Below the pieces are notes generated by a model. That model did not search any database. It saw nothing but the letters and a program-made list of their open reading frames with translations, and was not told where the DNA came from. Shown piece after piece: positions 1 to 8,183 of a stretch of 64,000 bases of DNA. The position numbers and the translations under genes are program-made. Each line of letters opens with the position of its first letter. Within the stretch, counting starts at the first letter, position 1. The stretch comes from Treponema bryantii (GTDB taxonomy: Bacteria > Spirochaetota > Spirochaetia > Treponematales > Treponemataceae): contig NZ_FOFU01000010.1 in NCBI RefSeq assembly GCF_900111035.1, positions 60,250 to 124,249 on the forward strand, read 5' to 3'.

Positions 1-563
1 ACTTCTTGAGGCTCTTTCAATATTTTTTCTACAACATACAATCCTGCTAACATATCATCTTCACACTTTGCCATAATTTCATTGCCTTTAAAATCTATAT
101 AATATGGATCAGCGCCAAGCTCACAAAGTTTCTTAATTATATTAGAACGTCTTAATCCAGAAATTTCCTCAGCAAGACATTCATTAAGATTATCAGTTAT
201 ATCAAAATTGGTAATAGCATCAGTGTACTGCATAGTTCTTTCTTTTTCAGTTTCAAAATATAAACCGGAATATTCTTCTACCATCAGATCATCAATATTT
301 CCCAAAGAAAACTGCGCTGAAAATAAATTTAATATTTTATCATTATCATTAACAAACTTTTTAAAAGGTTCAAAGTCATCATAGTATTCAAAAATAATCT
401 GGTAAGCTTTAGAGATAATGAAAACCGGACATTGCTTTTCCCAGCCGCCGATATCGTAAATAGGCTTTTTATATTTTTTTAATGTAAGTTCTCTTACTTT
501 TTCATAATTACATTCAATAACTGCATGAATCAATTCATTGTCTTCAAAAAGCTTTCGTTCCAT
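1..563 (-). CDS. Ankyrin-like hypothetical protein, 3' end beyond window
   Basis: The frame is open from an ATG at 561-563 to the window edge, giving about 187 residues starting MERKLFEDNELIHAVIE. The N-terminus (helix, then 'HAVIECNYEKVREL') and the later 'IIKKLCELGADPYYID' resemble ankyrin repeat helices, in which 'LCELGADP' is typical. Such proteins act as protein-protein scaffolds, and no partner is visible. A spaced AGGAG-like sequence lies upstream of the ATG. It heads or belongs to a run of small minus-strand genes at 579-1813. The C-terminus lies outside the window, so any effector domain is unseen. Confidence 0.6.
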   Translation of the reverse strand, partial: MERKLFEDNELIHAVIECNYEKVRELTLKKYKKPIYDIGGWEKQCPVFIISKAYQIIFEYYDDFEPFKKFVNDNDKILNLFSAQFSLGNIDDLMVEEYSGLYFETEKERTMQYTDAITNFDITDNLNECLAEEISGLRRSNIIKKLCELGADPYYIDFKGNEIMAKCEDDMLAGLYVVEKILKEPQE

Positions 564-578
564 TTTTAATTACTCCTT

Positions 579-785
579 TTATTTTAATCCCATAATCTTC
601 ATAGTTTCATCAGGATTTGCAATCCTTATATTCTCACCATCTACAAGTGCAAAATGCGGAAAGCCGATTTTCGCACCTTCCCATTTTTTATTCCAGACAT
701 GATACACAGTGTACTTACCCCACTGTCCGTGTTTGCGGTAGTGGTCGTATTCAAAACTCTTTTTTACAAACTCTCTGATAGTCAT
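579..785 (-). CDS. Small hypothetical protein (68 aa)
   Basis: I do not recognise this protein. It is basic and aromatic-rich (KYTVYHVWNKKWEGAKIG, then FALVDGENIRIA). The start chosen is the ATG at 783-785 (MTIREFVKKSF) because AAGGA lies six bases upstream. A start eight codons further out would overlap the preceding gene and lacks such a site. It follows the YiiX-like gene after one base, so the two are probably co-transcribed. No signal peptide or membrane segment is seen. Confidence 0.55.
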   Translation of the reverse strand: MTIREFVKKSFEYDHYRKHGQWGKYTVYHVWNKKWEGAKIGFPHFALVDGENIRIANPDETMKIMGLK

Positions 786-786
786 T

Positions 787-1305
787 TTATATCCTTCGCA
801 ATTTCCCAATCAATTTGATTTTTTCACACTTAGAAAGTTGACTCGGATTTGTACCAAGTACACCTACAGGAACATCCACACCAAGTTCATCGTAGTACTT
901 TTTCCAGTAATCAGAAACATCTTTTTCTTCATCATTAAACTTCATGGGAACAGAATCAAAAATCGGAAGAATTTCTGCAATGTATTGAGAGCAGTAAAAG
1001 CTGCCGTTATCTGGATAAAAGCTGTGATTATATTCGCAGCCTAAATATTTTTCAGCACGTTCCTGAACAATCTCGCAGTCAATTTCCGGGTATCGAAAAA
1101 TATCTACATCCCAGTTTCCTTCACTAAAAAAATCTTCAAGCTTCTGTTTTACAACTCCATATTTTCTCGATGCATGATAAATCATACCATCAAAAAATAT
1201 TCCTACATGGCTGTATTCTTTTGTCGTTTCAATAATCGCTTTAGAGAATTCCGAGTTGTCGCGCATAAAAAGTAAGTCACCGTTCTGCAGATTATTTATA
1301 TACAT
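787..1305 (-). CDS. YiiX/YebB-like permuted NlpC/P60 cysteine hydrolase
   Basis: The 172-residue protein has the pattern of the permuted papain-like YiiX/YebB group: 'NGDLLFMRD' at the N-terminus, His33 in 'YSHVGIFFDG', and Cys105 in 'FYCSQYIAE'. In this group His precedes Cys, which is the order seen. Members are thought to cleave amide bonds in peptidoglycan or lipid-linked substrates. No signal peptide is present, so the protein looks cytoplasmic. The C-terminal 'GVDVPVGVLGTNPSQLSK' is a typical family end. The gene lies in a tight minus-strand cluster with small hypothetical genes. The family is fairly sure, the substrate unknown. Confidence 0.7.
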   Translation of the reverse strand: MYINNLQNGDLLFMRDNSEFSKAIIETTKEYSHVGIFFDGMIYHASRKYGVVKQKLEDFFSEGNWDVDIFRYPEIDCEIVQERAEKYLGCEYNHSFYPDNGSFYCSQYIAEILPIFDSVPMKFNDEEKDVSDYWKKYYDELGVDVPVGVLGTNPSQLSKCEKIKLIGKLRRI

Positions 1306-1315
1306 AACTATTTAA

Positions 1316-1813
1316 TTACGAAATTCTTTTTCCTGTGATTTTGCAATCATAAACTTTTCTTCCATCAGGTTTAATCATAACATTTTCCCAATGGAAAGAG
1401 TTTTCAGTTATTTCAGAAAAAATCCAATAACTGTACTCTTCATCAAGTACCTTACCAACAAGCTTGTCTCCCTCTTTAGTAAAACGTAATCTTTTCATAC
1501 AGTGGTCACAGGTGTAACATACGTCATAACAGTTTTCGAATTTATTAAACATTCTAAGAGATGAACCATATTCTCCATCTGGCTGAGGAAATTGTTCCTT
1601 AGTTGCTCTTGAAGGAAAAATAAAAACATCCTGTATACCTGCACCTTCAAGTACTCTCCTAAAAATCCACTCTCCTTTTACATGACGTTCCTGTCCGCCA
1701 TAGTTATCATCATAATCGCAATCCCAGTCTCCAATGAGAGGTGCAAACCAGTCATATTCATCTGGAATCTTGTCTGTCTTCTCGCTTAGTAATGCCTGTG
1801 AAAATGTGTCCAT
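1316..1813 (-). CDS. DUF1579-like hypothetical protein (165 aa)
   Basis: The sequence carries 'PLIGDWDCDYDD', 'VKGEWIFRRVLEGAGIQDVF' and a C-terminal 'KPDGRKVYDCKITGKRI'. This order, I-G-x-W, then G-E-W-F-x-x-V-L-E-G and a beta-rich remainder, resembles DUF1579 and related calycin-like proteins of unknown function. Four cysteines fall close together (CYDVCYTCDHC), which might bind metal, but this is speculation. A GGGG ribosome site lies eight bases before the ATG. The gene ends ten bases before the YiiX-like gene and probably shares its transcript. Confidence 0.6.
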   Translation of the reverse strand: MDTFSQALLSEKTDKIPDEYDWFAPLIGDWDCDYDDNYGGQERHVKGEWIFRRVLEGAGIQDVFIFPSRATKEQFPQPDGEYGSSLRMFNKFENCYDVCYTCDHCMKRLRFTKEGDKLVGKVLDEEYSYWIFSEITENSFHWENVMIKPDGRKVYDCKITGKRIS

Positions 1814-1847
1814 TTTTTACCCCTTTTTATATTTATTATATTTATTA

Positions 1848-2468
1848 TTATCCCTGCACCTTATGCACCACATACCGAACTTTTCCAATAACTCGGAAGT
1901 CTTCACTTTCTCCGTTCTCAGTCATTTCATCATACTTCTTATTATCAGAAATAATTCGAACATAATCCTTTGCACGCTGCAATCTTTTTACGAAAGACGC
2001 TCCTCGGTAATTAATTGCATAAATACCATCTGTTCCGTCGTAACCAAAGTTATCATAAAGGATGATGTCGTTATCAAAGAGAGTCGGCTCCATAGAGTCA
2101 CCGCGAACATAAGAAGCTCTCATATTGTCTGTATACTTTTTAAGTTCATTTGGCAAAGCAACATAATCAATAATCTCAGAAGAATCTCCAAACTCCTGGC
2201 CGCGTCCTGCAGAAAAAGCCTGCTCGTAAACCGGAATATTAATCACATCTTTCTGCGGATTTTCAGGATAAGCAGTAAACTCTTCCAGAGTCATCTTAAA
2301 AACTTTTAAGATTTTCATAACCTCTTCAAAAGTCGGCATACGGCTGATACAAATCTTATTGCGTAAAGTCGAAAGTGGAATGCCTGCCTGCTCACAAAGC
2401 CATTCCTGATTATGATCTTTTTCAGTGAGAATCTGTTTTACTTTCTTCCAGAAAATGTCTGCTTCCAT
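1848..2468 (-). CDS. S24 / LexA-like transcriptional repressor with HTH
   Basis: Residues 10-60 form an XRE-type helix-turn-helix ('NQEWLCEQAGIPLSTLRNKI'). Residues 78-206 form the S24 autoprotease domain, with nucleophile Ser125 in 'RGDSMEPTL', Lys161 in 'ASFVKRLQR' and a plausible Ala87-Gly88 cleavage site in 'FSAGRGQ'. Proteins of this class repress until RecA-ssDNA triggers self-cleavage. It is divergent from the umuD'-umuC pair, and a palindrome (2501-2520) lies between them, so it probably represses both itself and the polymerase. The ATG has no Shine-Dalgarno and sits six bases after a TATTAT box, suggesting a leaderless message. It is about 5 kb from the phage-like element and need not be its repressor. 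Confidence 0.85.
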   Translation of the reverse strand: MEADIFWKKVKQILTEKDHNQEWLCEQAGIPLSTLRNKICISRMPTFEEVMKILKVFKMTLEEFTAYPENPQKDVINIPVYEQAFSAGRGQEFGDSSEIIDYVALPNELKKYTDNMRASYVRGDSMEPTLFDNDIILYDNFGYDGTDGIYAINYRGASFVKRLQRAKDYVRIISDNKKYDEMTENGESEDFRVIGKVRYVVHKVQG

Positions 2469-2500
2469 AGCTTAATAATACACCCGATTTTAAAATAAAT

Positions 2501-2520
2501 AAATACCTATTTGAGTATTT
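2501..2520. promoter_or_regulatory. Candidate operator palindrome between S24 repressor and umuD'
   Basis: AAATACCTATTTGAGTATTT has perfect six-base inverted arms (AAATAC and GTATTT) around an eight-base centre. It lies four bases before the -35 box of the umuD' promoter and about 20 bases upstream of the repressor's -10 box, so a bound repressor would block both. It is the only good palindrome in the divergent region. Binding is inferred from position. Confidence 0.5.
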
Positions 2521-2523
2521 TAA

Positions 2524-2552
2524 TTGACAAATCTAAAATCACGCATTATAGT
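2524..2552 (+). promoter_or_regulatory. Sigma-70-type promoter of umuD'C
   Basis: TTGACA at 2524-2529 is followed after 17 bases by TATAGT at 2547-2552, close to the sigma-70 consensus. Transcription would begin near 2558-2560, two to four bases before the ATG at 2562. This position excludes the TTG at 2511 as a start codon and implies a leaderless or near-leaderless mRNA. The adjacent palindrome suggests S24 repressor control. Confidence 0.6.
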
Positions 2553-2561
2553 GATTTTATC

Positions 2562-2876
2562 ATGATTACAGGTTTTCCAAGTCCCGCTCAGGGCTATGAA
2601 CAAAAAGGCATAGACTTTAATAACATACTCATAAAGCATCCGTCGGCAACTGTTGTAATGAGAATTGAAAGCTCAAACTATATCGGCATGGGAATTTATA
2701 ATGGCGACATTCTTGTAATAGACCGTGCAAAAAAGCTGAATCCAAACAGCCTTGTAGTCTATGAATCTGAAGGCCGCTTTGTCTTAGGCAGAGTTTATTC
2801 AATAAAGAGAACTTTAGAAGATACCATCATCACTGGTGCAGTTACTCATGTAATTCACACAGTAAAAGAAATATGA
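2562..2876 (+). CDS. umuD: UmuD'-like polymerase V subunit, lacking the autoprotease dyad
   Basis: The 104-residue product aligns without gaps to E. coli UmuD from its Cys24-Gly25 cleavage site onward ('GFPSPA', 'HPSAT', 'GDILVIDRA'). Gly4 matches Gly25. Asn39 then falls at catalytic Ser60 and Gly76 at catalytic Lys97, so both catalytic residues are absent. The ATG at 2562 places the N-terminus where RecA-stimulated cleavage normally does, so the gene seems to encode ready-made UmuD'. It ends in an ATGA overlap with umuC, with which it should form UmuD'2C. The promoter overlapping the upstream TTG supports the later start. Alignment was made from memory of E. coli UmuD. Confidence 0.8.
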   Translation: MITGFPSPAQGYEQKGIDFNNILIKHPSATVVMRIESSNYIGMGIYNGDILVIDRAKKLNPNSLVVYESEGRFVLGRVYSIKRTLEDTIITGAVTHVIHTVKEI

Positions 2877-4129
2877 TTTTACATGCAGACGGCAACAGTT
2901 TTTATGCATCCTGTGAACAAATCTACCGCCCGGACTTACGCAACAAGCCGGTGGCAGTTCTTTCAAACAATGACGGTATCATCATCGCCTTAAATAAAGA
3001 AGCCAAAGCCTGCGGAATCAAACGCGGTGACCCCTATTTCAAAGTACGGGACATCTGTGACTGGAAAGGCATAACAATCTTCTCAAGTAACTACACTCTC
3101 TACGCTGATATTTCAAGACGAATTACTTCTATATATATGGAATATGCTCCAGATATAGAAGAATACTCTATAGATGAAAGCTTTCTCTTTTTCGATAAAT
3201 GTAACTGGTCTATAAAAGACTATGAAGAAATCGGCCATGACCTTAAACGACGCATTGCAAAAGAAGTTGGTATTCCTATTTGCGTAGGAGCTGCCCCAAC
3301 AAAAACACTTGCCAAGCTCTACAACAAAAAAGCAAAGGAACACGGCGGAGTCTTTGTCTATAATCCGCGCGAAGTAGATGCCCTGCTCGAATCAGTTGAT
3401 TGCGGCACAATCTGGGGAATAGGTCCAGCACGTGCACAAAAGCTTTTACTCCACGGAATCAAAAACGCCCTTATGCTAAAGCACATGCCATTATGCGATG
3501 CAAAAAGGCTTCTAACAATTCAGGGATTTGCAACAGTTCAGGAACTAAATGGAATCCGTTCAGTAGAAAAAGTCACCAGAGAAAAGAAGGAAGTTATCAC
3601 CTCAAGCCGTCAGTTTTCAGTCAAAGTCGAAAGCATAGAAATCTTAGAATGTGCCTTAGTCCAGTACACAGAAATTGCAGTAGAAAGACTCCGCCAGCAA
3701 AACTGCGAATGCCAGGCAGTACAGGTAACAATTTCCACCTGCAACTATTATTCAGATGACATAAATAGCCAGTATTCAAATGGCGTAATAGTCCAGCTTC
3801 CCCGCCTGACTTCCTACACTCCGGATATAGTAAACGCTGCAAGAATGGCACTCCCACACATCTTTCGCAAAGGCTACGGCTATAAAGTAATAATGGTAAC
3901 TCTCTTAGAAATAATGCCTGCCCAATATCAGGGCTGGCTCTGGATAGATCCCAAAGAAGATATCAAAAAACGAAAGCTCATGGATACCGTAGACCAGATT
4001 ACAAGCTCCTACGGCCGCGGATCCATCACCCTCGCAAAATCCTGGACCTGCGACGGCTGGCAGATGAAACGAGAGTTCTTAAGTCCAAATGTTACGACAG
4101 ATATAAATTCCGTTCCACTAATAAAATGA
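2873..4129 (+). CDS. umuC: UmuC, Y-family translesion DNA polymerase V catalytic subunit
   Basis: The 418-residue product has the Y-family active site: Asp6 in 'HADGNSFYASCE' and Asp101-Glu102 in 'YSIDESFLFF'. The palm is followed by a helix-hairpin-helix/thumb ('WGIGPARAQKLL') and a little-finger domain with the UmuC-type C-terminus ('SSYGRGSITLAKSW'). It copies damaged DNA and is error-prone. Length matches E. coli UmuC (422). The start overlaps the umuD' stop by four bases, indicating translational coupling. It is likely under the S24 repressor. Nothing is missing from the catalytic core. Confidence 0.92.
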   Translation: MILHADGNSFYASCEQIYRPDLRNKPVAVLSNNDGIIIALNKEAKACGIKRGDPYFKVRDICDWKGITIFSSNYTLYADISRRITSIYMEYAPDIEEYSIDESFLFFDKCNWSIKDYEEIGHDLKRRIAKEVGIPICVGAAPTKTLAKLYNKKAKEHGGVFVYNPREVDALLESVDCGTIWGIGPARAQKLLLHGIKNALMLKHMPLCDAKRLLTIQGFATVQELNGIRSVEKVTREKKEVITSSRQFSVKVESIEILECALVQYTEIAVERLRQQNCECQAVQVTISTCNYYSDDINSQYSNGVIVQLPRLTSYTPDIVNAARMALPHIFRKGYGYKVIMVTLLEIMPAQYQGWLWIDPKEDIKKRKLMDTVDQITSSYGRGSITLAKSWTCDGWQMKREFLSPNVTTDINSVPLIK

Positions 4130-4195
4130 TTCTTTGAATTCACATTATCTTATGTTAATATATTTATATGTAGTATCAATTATTCGGAGATTAAT

Positions 4196-5233
4196 ATGAA
4201 AAAATCAATACTAAACTTTGCATTCATTTCTTTTATTATAATGGTTGCAAGCTGTTCAAAAAATAAAATCCCTCAAAGTTCTGATTCAATACAAATTAAT
4301 GATTATTCTGACAGAATAGTCTCACTTTCAAAACCCGCAGAAAGAATTGTAGTAATGGCTGACAATGCTTTTATGGTTGTTCATGAATTAGGAGCATTGG
4401 ATAAAATTGTTGCAGTAGATTCTAAAACAAAAGGATATTGGGATTTATATTTAGCTTCTAAAACAAATCCCGAATTATCTTCTTTACCAGATGTTGGTAA
4501 AACTAAAAATCCAAATTATGAACTTATATTGTCGCTTAATCCTGATTTAATTCTATTAAAAGGTAATAAAGAAAGCGCAGATATTTTACAGGATAAAACT
4601 GGTGTTCCAGTTGCTAATATCATTTCCAAAACTGGTTACGATTTTGAAATATACAGTACTATCGGAAAACTCCTTGGAAAAGAAAAAGAAGCAAATGCCA
4701 TTGTTTCTGAGCTTCAGTCAAGAAAAGAAAAACTTGAAAATTTGCTCACAAAAGTATCTGAAAACAAATCAGCTTATATTGTTAAACAAAACTCCAAGAA
4801 TAATCTCTTCAAAACACTAAAAACTGCAGATTCATTAGCTCTTGCTTCTATAACAAATGTTGCTGCAGATGCTGGTAAAACTGATGAATGGGGCTTTGCT
4901 GAAATATCGAAAGAAGAATTTCTCAATTGGAGTCCAGATTTTATTATTCTTGATATGCCAACTTCTGATTCAGCTATCACAAAACAAATGCTTTCTGATG
5001 ATGCAACATATCAATTTCAGAAAGCTATAAAAGAAAATGAAATATATCATACACATTCATTCTCTTGTCCTAAAGATTATGTATTTGTAATAGCTGAAGC
5101 TTATTATTATGCTCGTATTGCATACCCAGATATTCTTTCTGAAAAAGAATATAAAAATGCGATTAACAGCTTATTTGAAAAAACATACGGAATAAAGAAT
5201 TACTATGAAGAATGGAAAGCCTCTCTGGATTAG
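4196..5233 (+). CDS. ABC transporter substrate-binding lipoprotein (BtuF/FepB type)
   Basis: The N-terminus is a lipoprotein signal ending 'MVASC', with lipidated Cys20. The rest is a two-lobe class III binding protein with 'RIVVMADNAFMVVHELGALDKIVAVD' early and 'ELILSLNPDLILL' in the middle, as in iron-siderophore, haem and cobalamin binding proteins. It would deliver ligand to the permease and ATPase encoded downstream. A GGAG site lies before the ATG. No cobalamin riboswitch or Fur box is recognisable upstream, so the ligand is undecided. The downstream permease start lies inside this gene's 3' end (29-base overlap). Confidence 0.85.
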   Translation: MKKSILNFAFISFIIMVASCSKNKIPQSSDSIQINDYSDRIVSLSKPAERIVVMADNAFMVVHELGALDKIVAVDSKTKGYWDLYLASKTNPELSSLPDVGKTKNPNYELILSLNPDLILLKGNKESADILQDKTGVPVANIISKTGYDFEIYSTIGKLLGKEKEANAIVSELQSRKEKLENLLTKVSENKSAYIVKQNSKNNLFKTLKTADSLALASITNVAADAGKTDEWGFAEISKEEFLNWSPDFIILDMPTSDSAITKQMLSDDATYQFQKAIKENEIYHTHSFSCPKDYVFVIAEAYYYARIAYPDILSEKEYKNAINSLFEKTYGIKNYYEEWKASLD

Positions 5234-6179
5234 AGTATCACTTCTAATTATCCTATTATCCATTTCTGCAATTATCTCTTTAATTCTTTTTCCTACAAAG
5301 TTAGATTTTACTATGGAGCAATCAAGGTTGTTTCATATAATTTATAAAATCCGATTACCTGAATTACTAATTGCAATAACGGCCGGCGCCTGTCTGGGTT
5401 TAGCCGGTTCTATTATGCAAATAATTTTAGATAATCCTTTAGCCTCCCCTTTTACATTGGGTATCTCATCAGCATCTGCATTTGGAGCTGCTTTATCCAT
5501 TTGTCTTGAATCTAATATTGGTTTTAACTTTCTGAATCCAGAAATAAGTGCATTTCTTTTTTCAGTTCTATCAATTGTCCTTTTATTAATTATTACGTCC
5601 CTTGCCGGATTAAATAAGCGAAGTATTATTCTTGTTGGTCTTGCACTTAATTTTTTCTTTAATGCAACAAATACAATATTACAATACTTTTCAACTCCAG
5701 ACGCAGTTTATCAAATTACATTTTGGACTACAGGTTCTCTCACTGTCGCAACGATTAAAGATTCTATAATTTTGTTTTCAATTCTTGTCTGTAGTTTATT
5801 TGTATCATTGCTTTTTTCTAAGGATTTAGGAATTATCCAGCAAGGTGAACGGAATGCAGTAATGCATGGAGTAAATGTAAATTTTGAGAGGATCCTTTTC
5901 TTACTTGTCTGCTCTTTATTGGCTTCTACAACAGTTTCAATAGTAGGCATTATTGGTTTTATCGGTTTAATTACTCCCCATATTGCAAAATTATTAAATC
6001 TAAAATCTCCAAAATATCTGTTAATTTCATCAACAATAATTGGTGCTTTCTTACTTGTAATTTCAGATATGGTTTCAAAGACAATTCTGCATCCAACAAT
6101 TCTTCCAATAAGTGCAATTACATCATTGTTTGGAATTCCATTATTAATATTCTTACTGTTTATAAAAAAGGTCAGGTAA
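5205..6179 (+). CDS. FecCD/BtuC-family ABC transporter permease
   Basis: The 324-residue protein has about nine hydrophobic helices and typical FecCD motifs: 'KIRLPELLIAITAGACLGLAG', 'NPLASPFTLGISSASAFGAA' and 'GFIGLITPHIAKLL'. The last corresponds to the loop that contacts the ATPase. It forms the inner-membrane channel for the neighbouring binding lipoprotein. The gene begins inside the upstream one and the ATPase follows after three bases, so the three form an operon. Substrate could be an iron chelate, haem or corrinoid. Confidence 0.88.
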   Translation: MKNGKPLWIRVSLLIILLSISAIISLILFPTKLDFTMEQSRLFHIIYKIRLPELLIAITAGACLGLAGSIMQIILDNPLASPFTLGISSASAFGAALSICLESNIGFNFLNPEISAFLFSVLSIVLLLIITSLAGLNKRSIILVGLALNFFFNATNTILQYFSTPDAVYQITFWTTGSLTVATIKDSIILFSILVCSLFVSLLFSKDLGIIQQGERNAVMHGVNVNFERILFLLVCSLLASTTVSIVGIIGFIGLITPHIAKLLNLKSPKYLLISSTIIGAFLLVISDMVSKTILHPTILPISAITSLFGIPLLIFLLFIKKVR

Positions 6180-6182
6180 ACT

Positions 6183-6947
6183 ATGGAAACAATTTGTTCA
6201 ATAAAAAATCTTTCCTTTTCTTATAATTCCTCAAAAAAAGTTCTAGATAATATTTCTTTCGATATTCATAAAAATGAAATTGTTGGAATCCTTGGAAAGA
6301 ATGGTTCTGGTAAAACTACTTTATTAAATCTTATTACAGGATTCTTAAATAATTACTCAGGCGAAATAACTTTGTATCGTCAGAATATAAAAGATTTTTC
6401 TCTAACTAGTCGGGCAAAGACAATTGCATATATTCAGCAGTCAAAACTTACCATACCTGATTATTATAATGTTGAAGACTTTATTTTAGATGGCCGTCGA
6501 CCTTTTAGAAAATTTGGATTTTATAACAAAAAAGACTATGACATCCTTGATAAAATAATAAATCAATGTAGTTTAGATTCTTTCAGAAAACGTCAAGTTA
6601 GTAGTCTTTCTGGAGGTGAACTTCAACGCTGCATCTTTGCAAAAGCATTAATGAAACAATGTGAATTATTGATTTTTGACGAACCGACTTCAGCAATGGA
6701 TATAAAATATCAAAAAGATTTTTTTGAGCTAACATCTATTGCGAAGCAGAATCTTGAAGCCGGGATTTTACTTTCTATTCACGATATTAATTTTGCCGTT
6801 AAATATTGTGATCGATTAATTGTTCTGGATTCTGGATCAATCATTTATGATAATTATTCCAAATGGATTACTATAGATATATTAAAAAAAGCATTCGATA
6901 CAGATTTTTCAGAAACCTGTTCTGAAGAGAAATATTTTTATTATTAG
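6183..6947 (+). CDS. FecE/BtuD-family ABC transporter ATPase
   Basis: The 254-residue protein has Walker A GKNGSGKT (residues 38-45), the signature 'SSLSGGELQRC', Walker B 'LLIFDEPTSAMD' and an H-loop 'SIHDINFA'. It powers the importer with the two genes upstream and completes the operon. The length and motif order are those of iron/cobalamin importer ATPases. An AT-rich hairpin follows the stop codon. Confidence 0.9.
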   Translation: METICSIKNLSFSYNSSKKVLDNISFDIHKNEIVGILGKNGSGKTTLLNLITGFLNNYSGEITLYRQNIKDFSLTSRAKTIAYIQQSKLTIPDYYNVEDFILDGRRPFRKFGFYNKKDYDILDKIINQCSLDSFRKRQVSSLSGGELQRCIFAKALMKQCELLIFDEPTSAMDIKYQKDFFELTSIAKQNLEAGILLSIHDINFAVKYCDRLIVLDSGSIIYDNYSKWITIDILKKAFDTDFSETCSEEKYFYY

Positions 6948-6952
6948 TTCAA

Positions 6953-6989
6953 AAAAAATTAAATAATACTCTTAATTTTTTTTTCTAAT
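6953..6989 (+). terminator. AT-rich hairpin after the ABC importer operon
   Basis: A run of eight A followed by TTAA is mirrored by TTAATTTTTTTTT about seven bases later. This gives an AT-only stem with a long T tract. It lies just after the ATPase stop and before the next gene. The stem is weak, so efficiency is doubtful. Confidence 0.35.
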
Positions 6990-7039
6990 ATTGATAAAAT
7001 TACTCAATAATTAAAAATTCATAAATAAAGGTATAAAAA

Positions 7040-7570
7040 ATGAAAATTTTCGAAATAATAAAAACATTTGCTCCTTTAGCTGTTTCAATATTAGTAGTAA
7101 TTTTGAATCATTTTTTTTCATTATCTAAAACTAAAAAAGAAATAAAAAACAAATCAGACATTGAAGAAAATAATAAAATAAAAGAAAAAGCATTTGAACT
7201 TATTTCTTCTTTATTAGCCTTAGAAAGACAAGATTATACTTTTTCAAGTAAAATAAATATTTCTTTAATGACTGGTTATAAATTAACACCAGAAAATGAA
7301 AAAGAGTTAGAATTAGGACAAAGAGAGTTTAGTAATGAATTATTAAAAATTCGATCAATTTCACACTTTTATTTTCCTGAAATTTTAAAAAATTGTGATA
7401 GAATTGAAAAGTTTCATGATGAAAAAATCAAAAAATATTTGTCTCCAAACATTTCCATCAATGATGATTTTTTTAAAGATATTGATTCTATCACAGAAAA
7501 CATACATACGACAGCACTTAAAATAATCAAATATCTGAGAGAAAAATTTAATACAAAAAAAATAAAATAA
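7040..7570 (+). CDS. AT-rich hypothetical protein with N-terminal membrane helix
   Basis: I do not recognise this 176-residue protein. Residues about 10-30 ('APLAVSILVVILNHFFSL') form one membrane anchor, followed by a lysine/glutamate-rich cytoplasmic helical region. AAAGG lies before the ATG. The gene is clearly more AT-rich than the ABC operon before it and stands alone between two terminator-like hairpins. It also sits next to the left edge of the phage-like element. This fits a recently acquired accessory gene. No catalytic motif is seen. Confidence 0.55.
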   Translation: MKIFEIIKTFAPLAVSILVVILNHFFSLSKTKKEIKNKSDIEENNKIKEKAFELISSLLALERQDYTFSSKINISLMTGYKLTPENEKELELGQREFSNELLKIRSISHFYFPEILKNCDRIEKFHDEKIKKYLSPNISINDDFFKDIDSITENIHTTALKIIKYLREKFNTKKIK

Positions 7571-7600
7571 ATTATATATAACTTGTTTATAAGCTTCCCT

Positions 7601-7652
7601 CTCTCTCCGATGTCCAGACACCCACGACCCTCGCTAACGGGGAGAGCCTTTT
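7601..7652 (+). terminator. GC-rich hairpin after the orphan gene
   Basis: CTCTCTCCG at 7601-7609 pairs with CGGGGAGAG at 7638-7646 (one G-U), followed by CCTTTTG. The loop is long (28 bases), which weakens it as a classical terminator. It may equally be a dispersed palindromic repeat. It lies 30 bases after the stop of the gene at 7040-7570. Confidence 0.4.
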
Positions 7653-7763
7653 GTAATAAGCACTAATATTTTCCCCCACCCCTTTCAGATAAAAAAAATG
7701 TATCATCATTCAAAACGTGCTATTAACAATTTTTGGTATCATTTTTTTATTCTCTCCGCAAGT

Positions 7764-7807
7764 GGCTCTGTCCAGGTTTAATAGTTTACTGGACAGAGCC
7801 TTTTTTT
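7764..7807 (+). terminator. Perfect 12-bp-stem terminator at left edge of the phage-like element
   Basis: GGCTCTGTCCAG (7764-7775) and CTGGACAGAGCC (7789-7800) form a perfect stem with a 13-base loop, followed by seven T on the plus strand. It would stop rightward transcription before the convergent phage operon, whose last stop codon is at 7806. On the minus strand the hairpin is not followed by a T run. The surrounding 7571-7805 holds no gene that I can support. Confidence 0.75.
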
Positions 7808-8183
7808 AATCCGTCATTATAATTGGCTCCCACTTCCGGTCCTGTTCAACAGAAGAATATTTCAGATAAACTTTCCCAAGCTGCTTATCAGGATCAAACT
7901 TATTCAAAGCCTGGTCCACCATCAAAATTAAGATAGAAGTATTCTCGCAGTTAAGCCATCCGTTAGCACAATAGTTAATCAGAATTCCGTCCTTCCAATT
8001 ACTCACAGTACAATCCTTCATCCTGATATCCTTGGCCAGCTTCTTATACTTCTTTAAAAATCCGTCATAAAACTCGCAAGGTTTAATAACTTGAAATCCA
8101 TTAGCCAAAGGTTTAATTCCATCATAATAGAAAATCTCTTCCCACAAAAACTTTTGTAATTTTTCCAATACTTCTTTTTTCAT
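7806..8183 (-). CDS. Hypothetical protein at the distal end of the phage-like operon
   Basis: This is a 125-residue protein starting MKKEVLEKLQKFLWEE. The ATG at 8183 overlaps the helicase stop in an ATGA junction, so I prefer it to the longer upstream start. No motif is recognised. The charge and the C-terminal 'YLKYSSVEQDRKWEPIIM' suggest a soluble globular protein. It is the last gene of the element, coupled to the D5 helicase, so a role in element replication is possible but unproven. Confidence 0.6.
   Translation of the reverse strand: MKKEVLEKLQKFLWEEIFYYDGIKPLANGFQVIKPCEFYDGFLKKYKKLAKDIRMKDCTVSNWKDGILINYCANGWLNCENTSILILMVDQALNKFDPDKQLGKVYLKYSSVEQDRKWEPIIMTD

Noticed and set aside
2511..2561. 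Longer UmuD frame from a TTG at 2511
   Set aside because: The TTG lies inside the candidate operator and upstream of a TTGACA-17-TATAGT promoter. The ATG at 2562 matches the start of mature UmuD'.
4129..4196. Cobalamin riboswitch or Fur box before the ABC importer
   Set aside because: The 66-base gap is too short for a cobalamin riboswitch and has no recognisable conserved box.
7647..7666. Possible left att match to 37271-37290
   Set aside because: The 14 of 20 ungapped identity has mismatches in the centre, where attL and attR should be identical. It is too weak.
7571..7806. Duplicated tRNA-Gly 3' end as attL
   Set aside because: Only a partial 'CGACCCTCG' similarity to the T arm was seen; no long exact repeat of the tRNA end.
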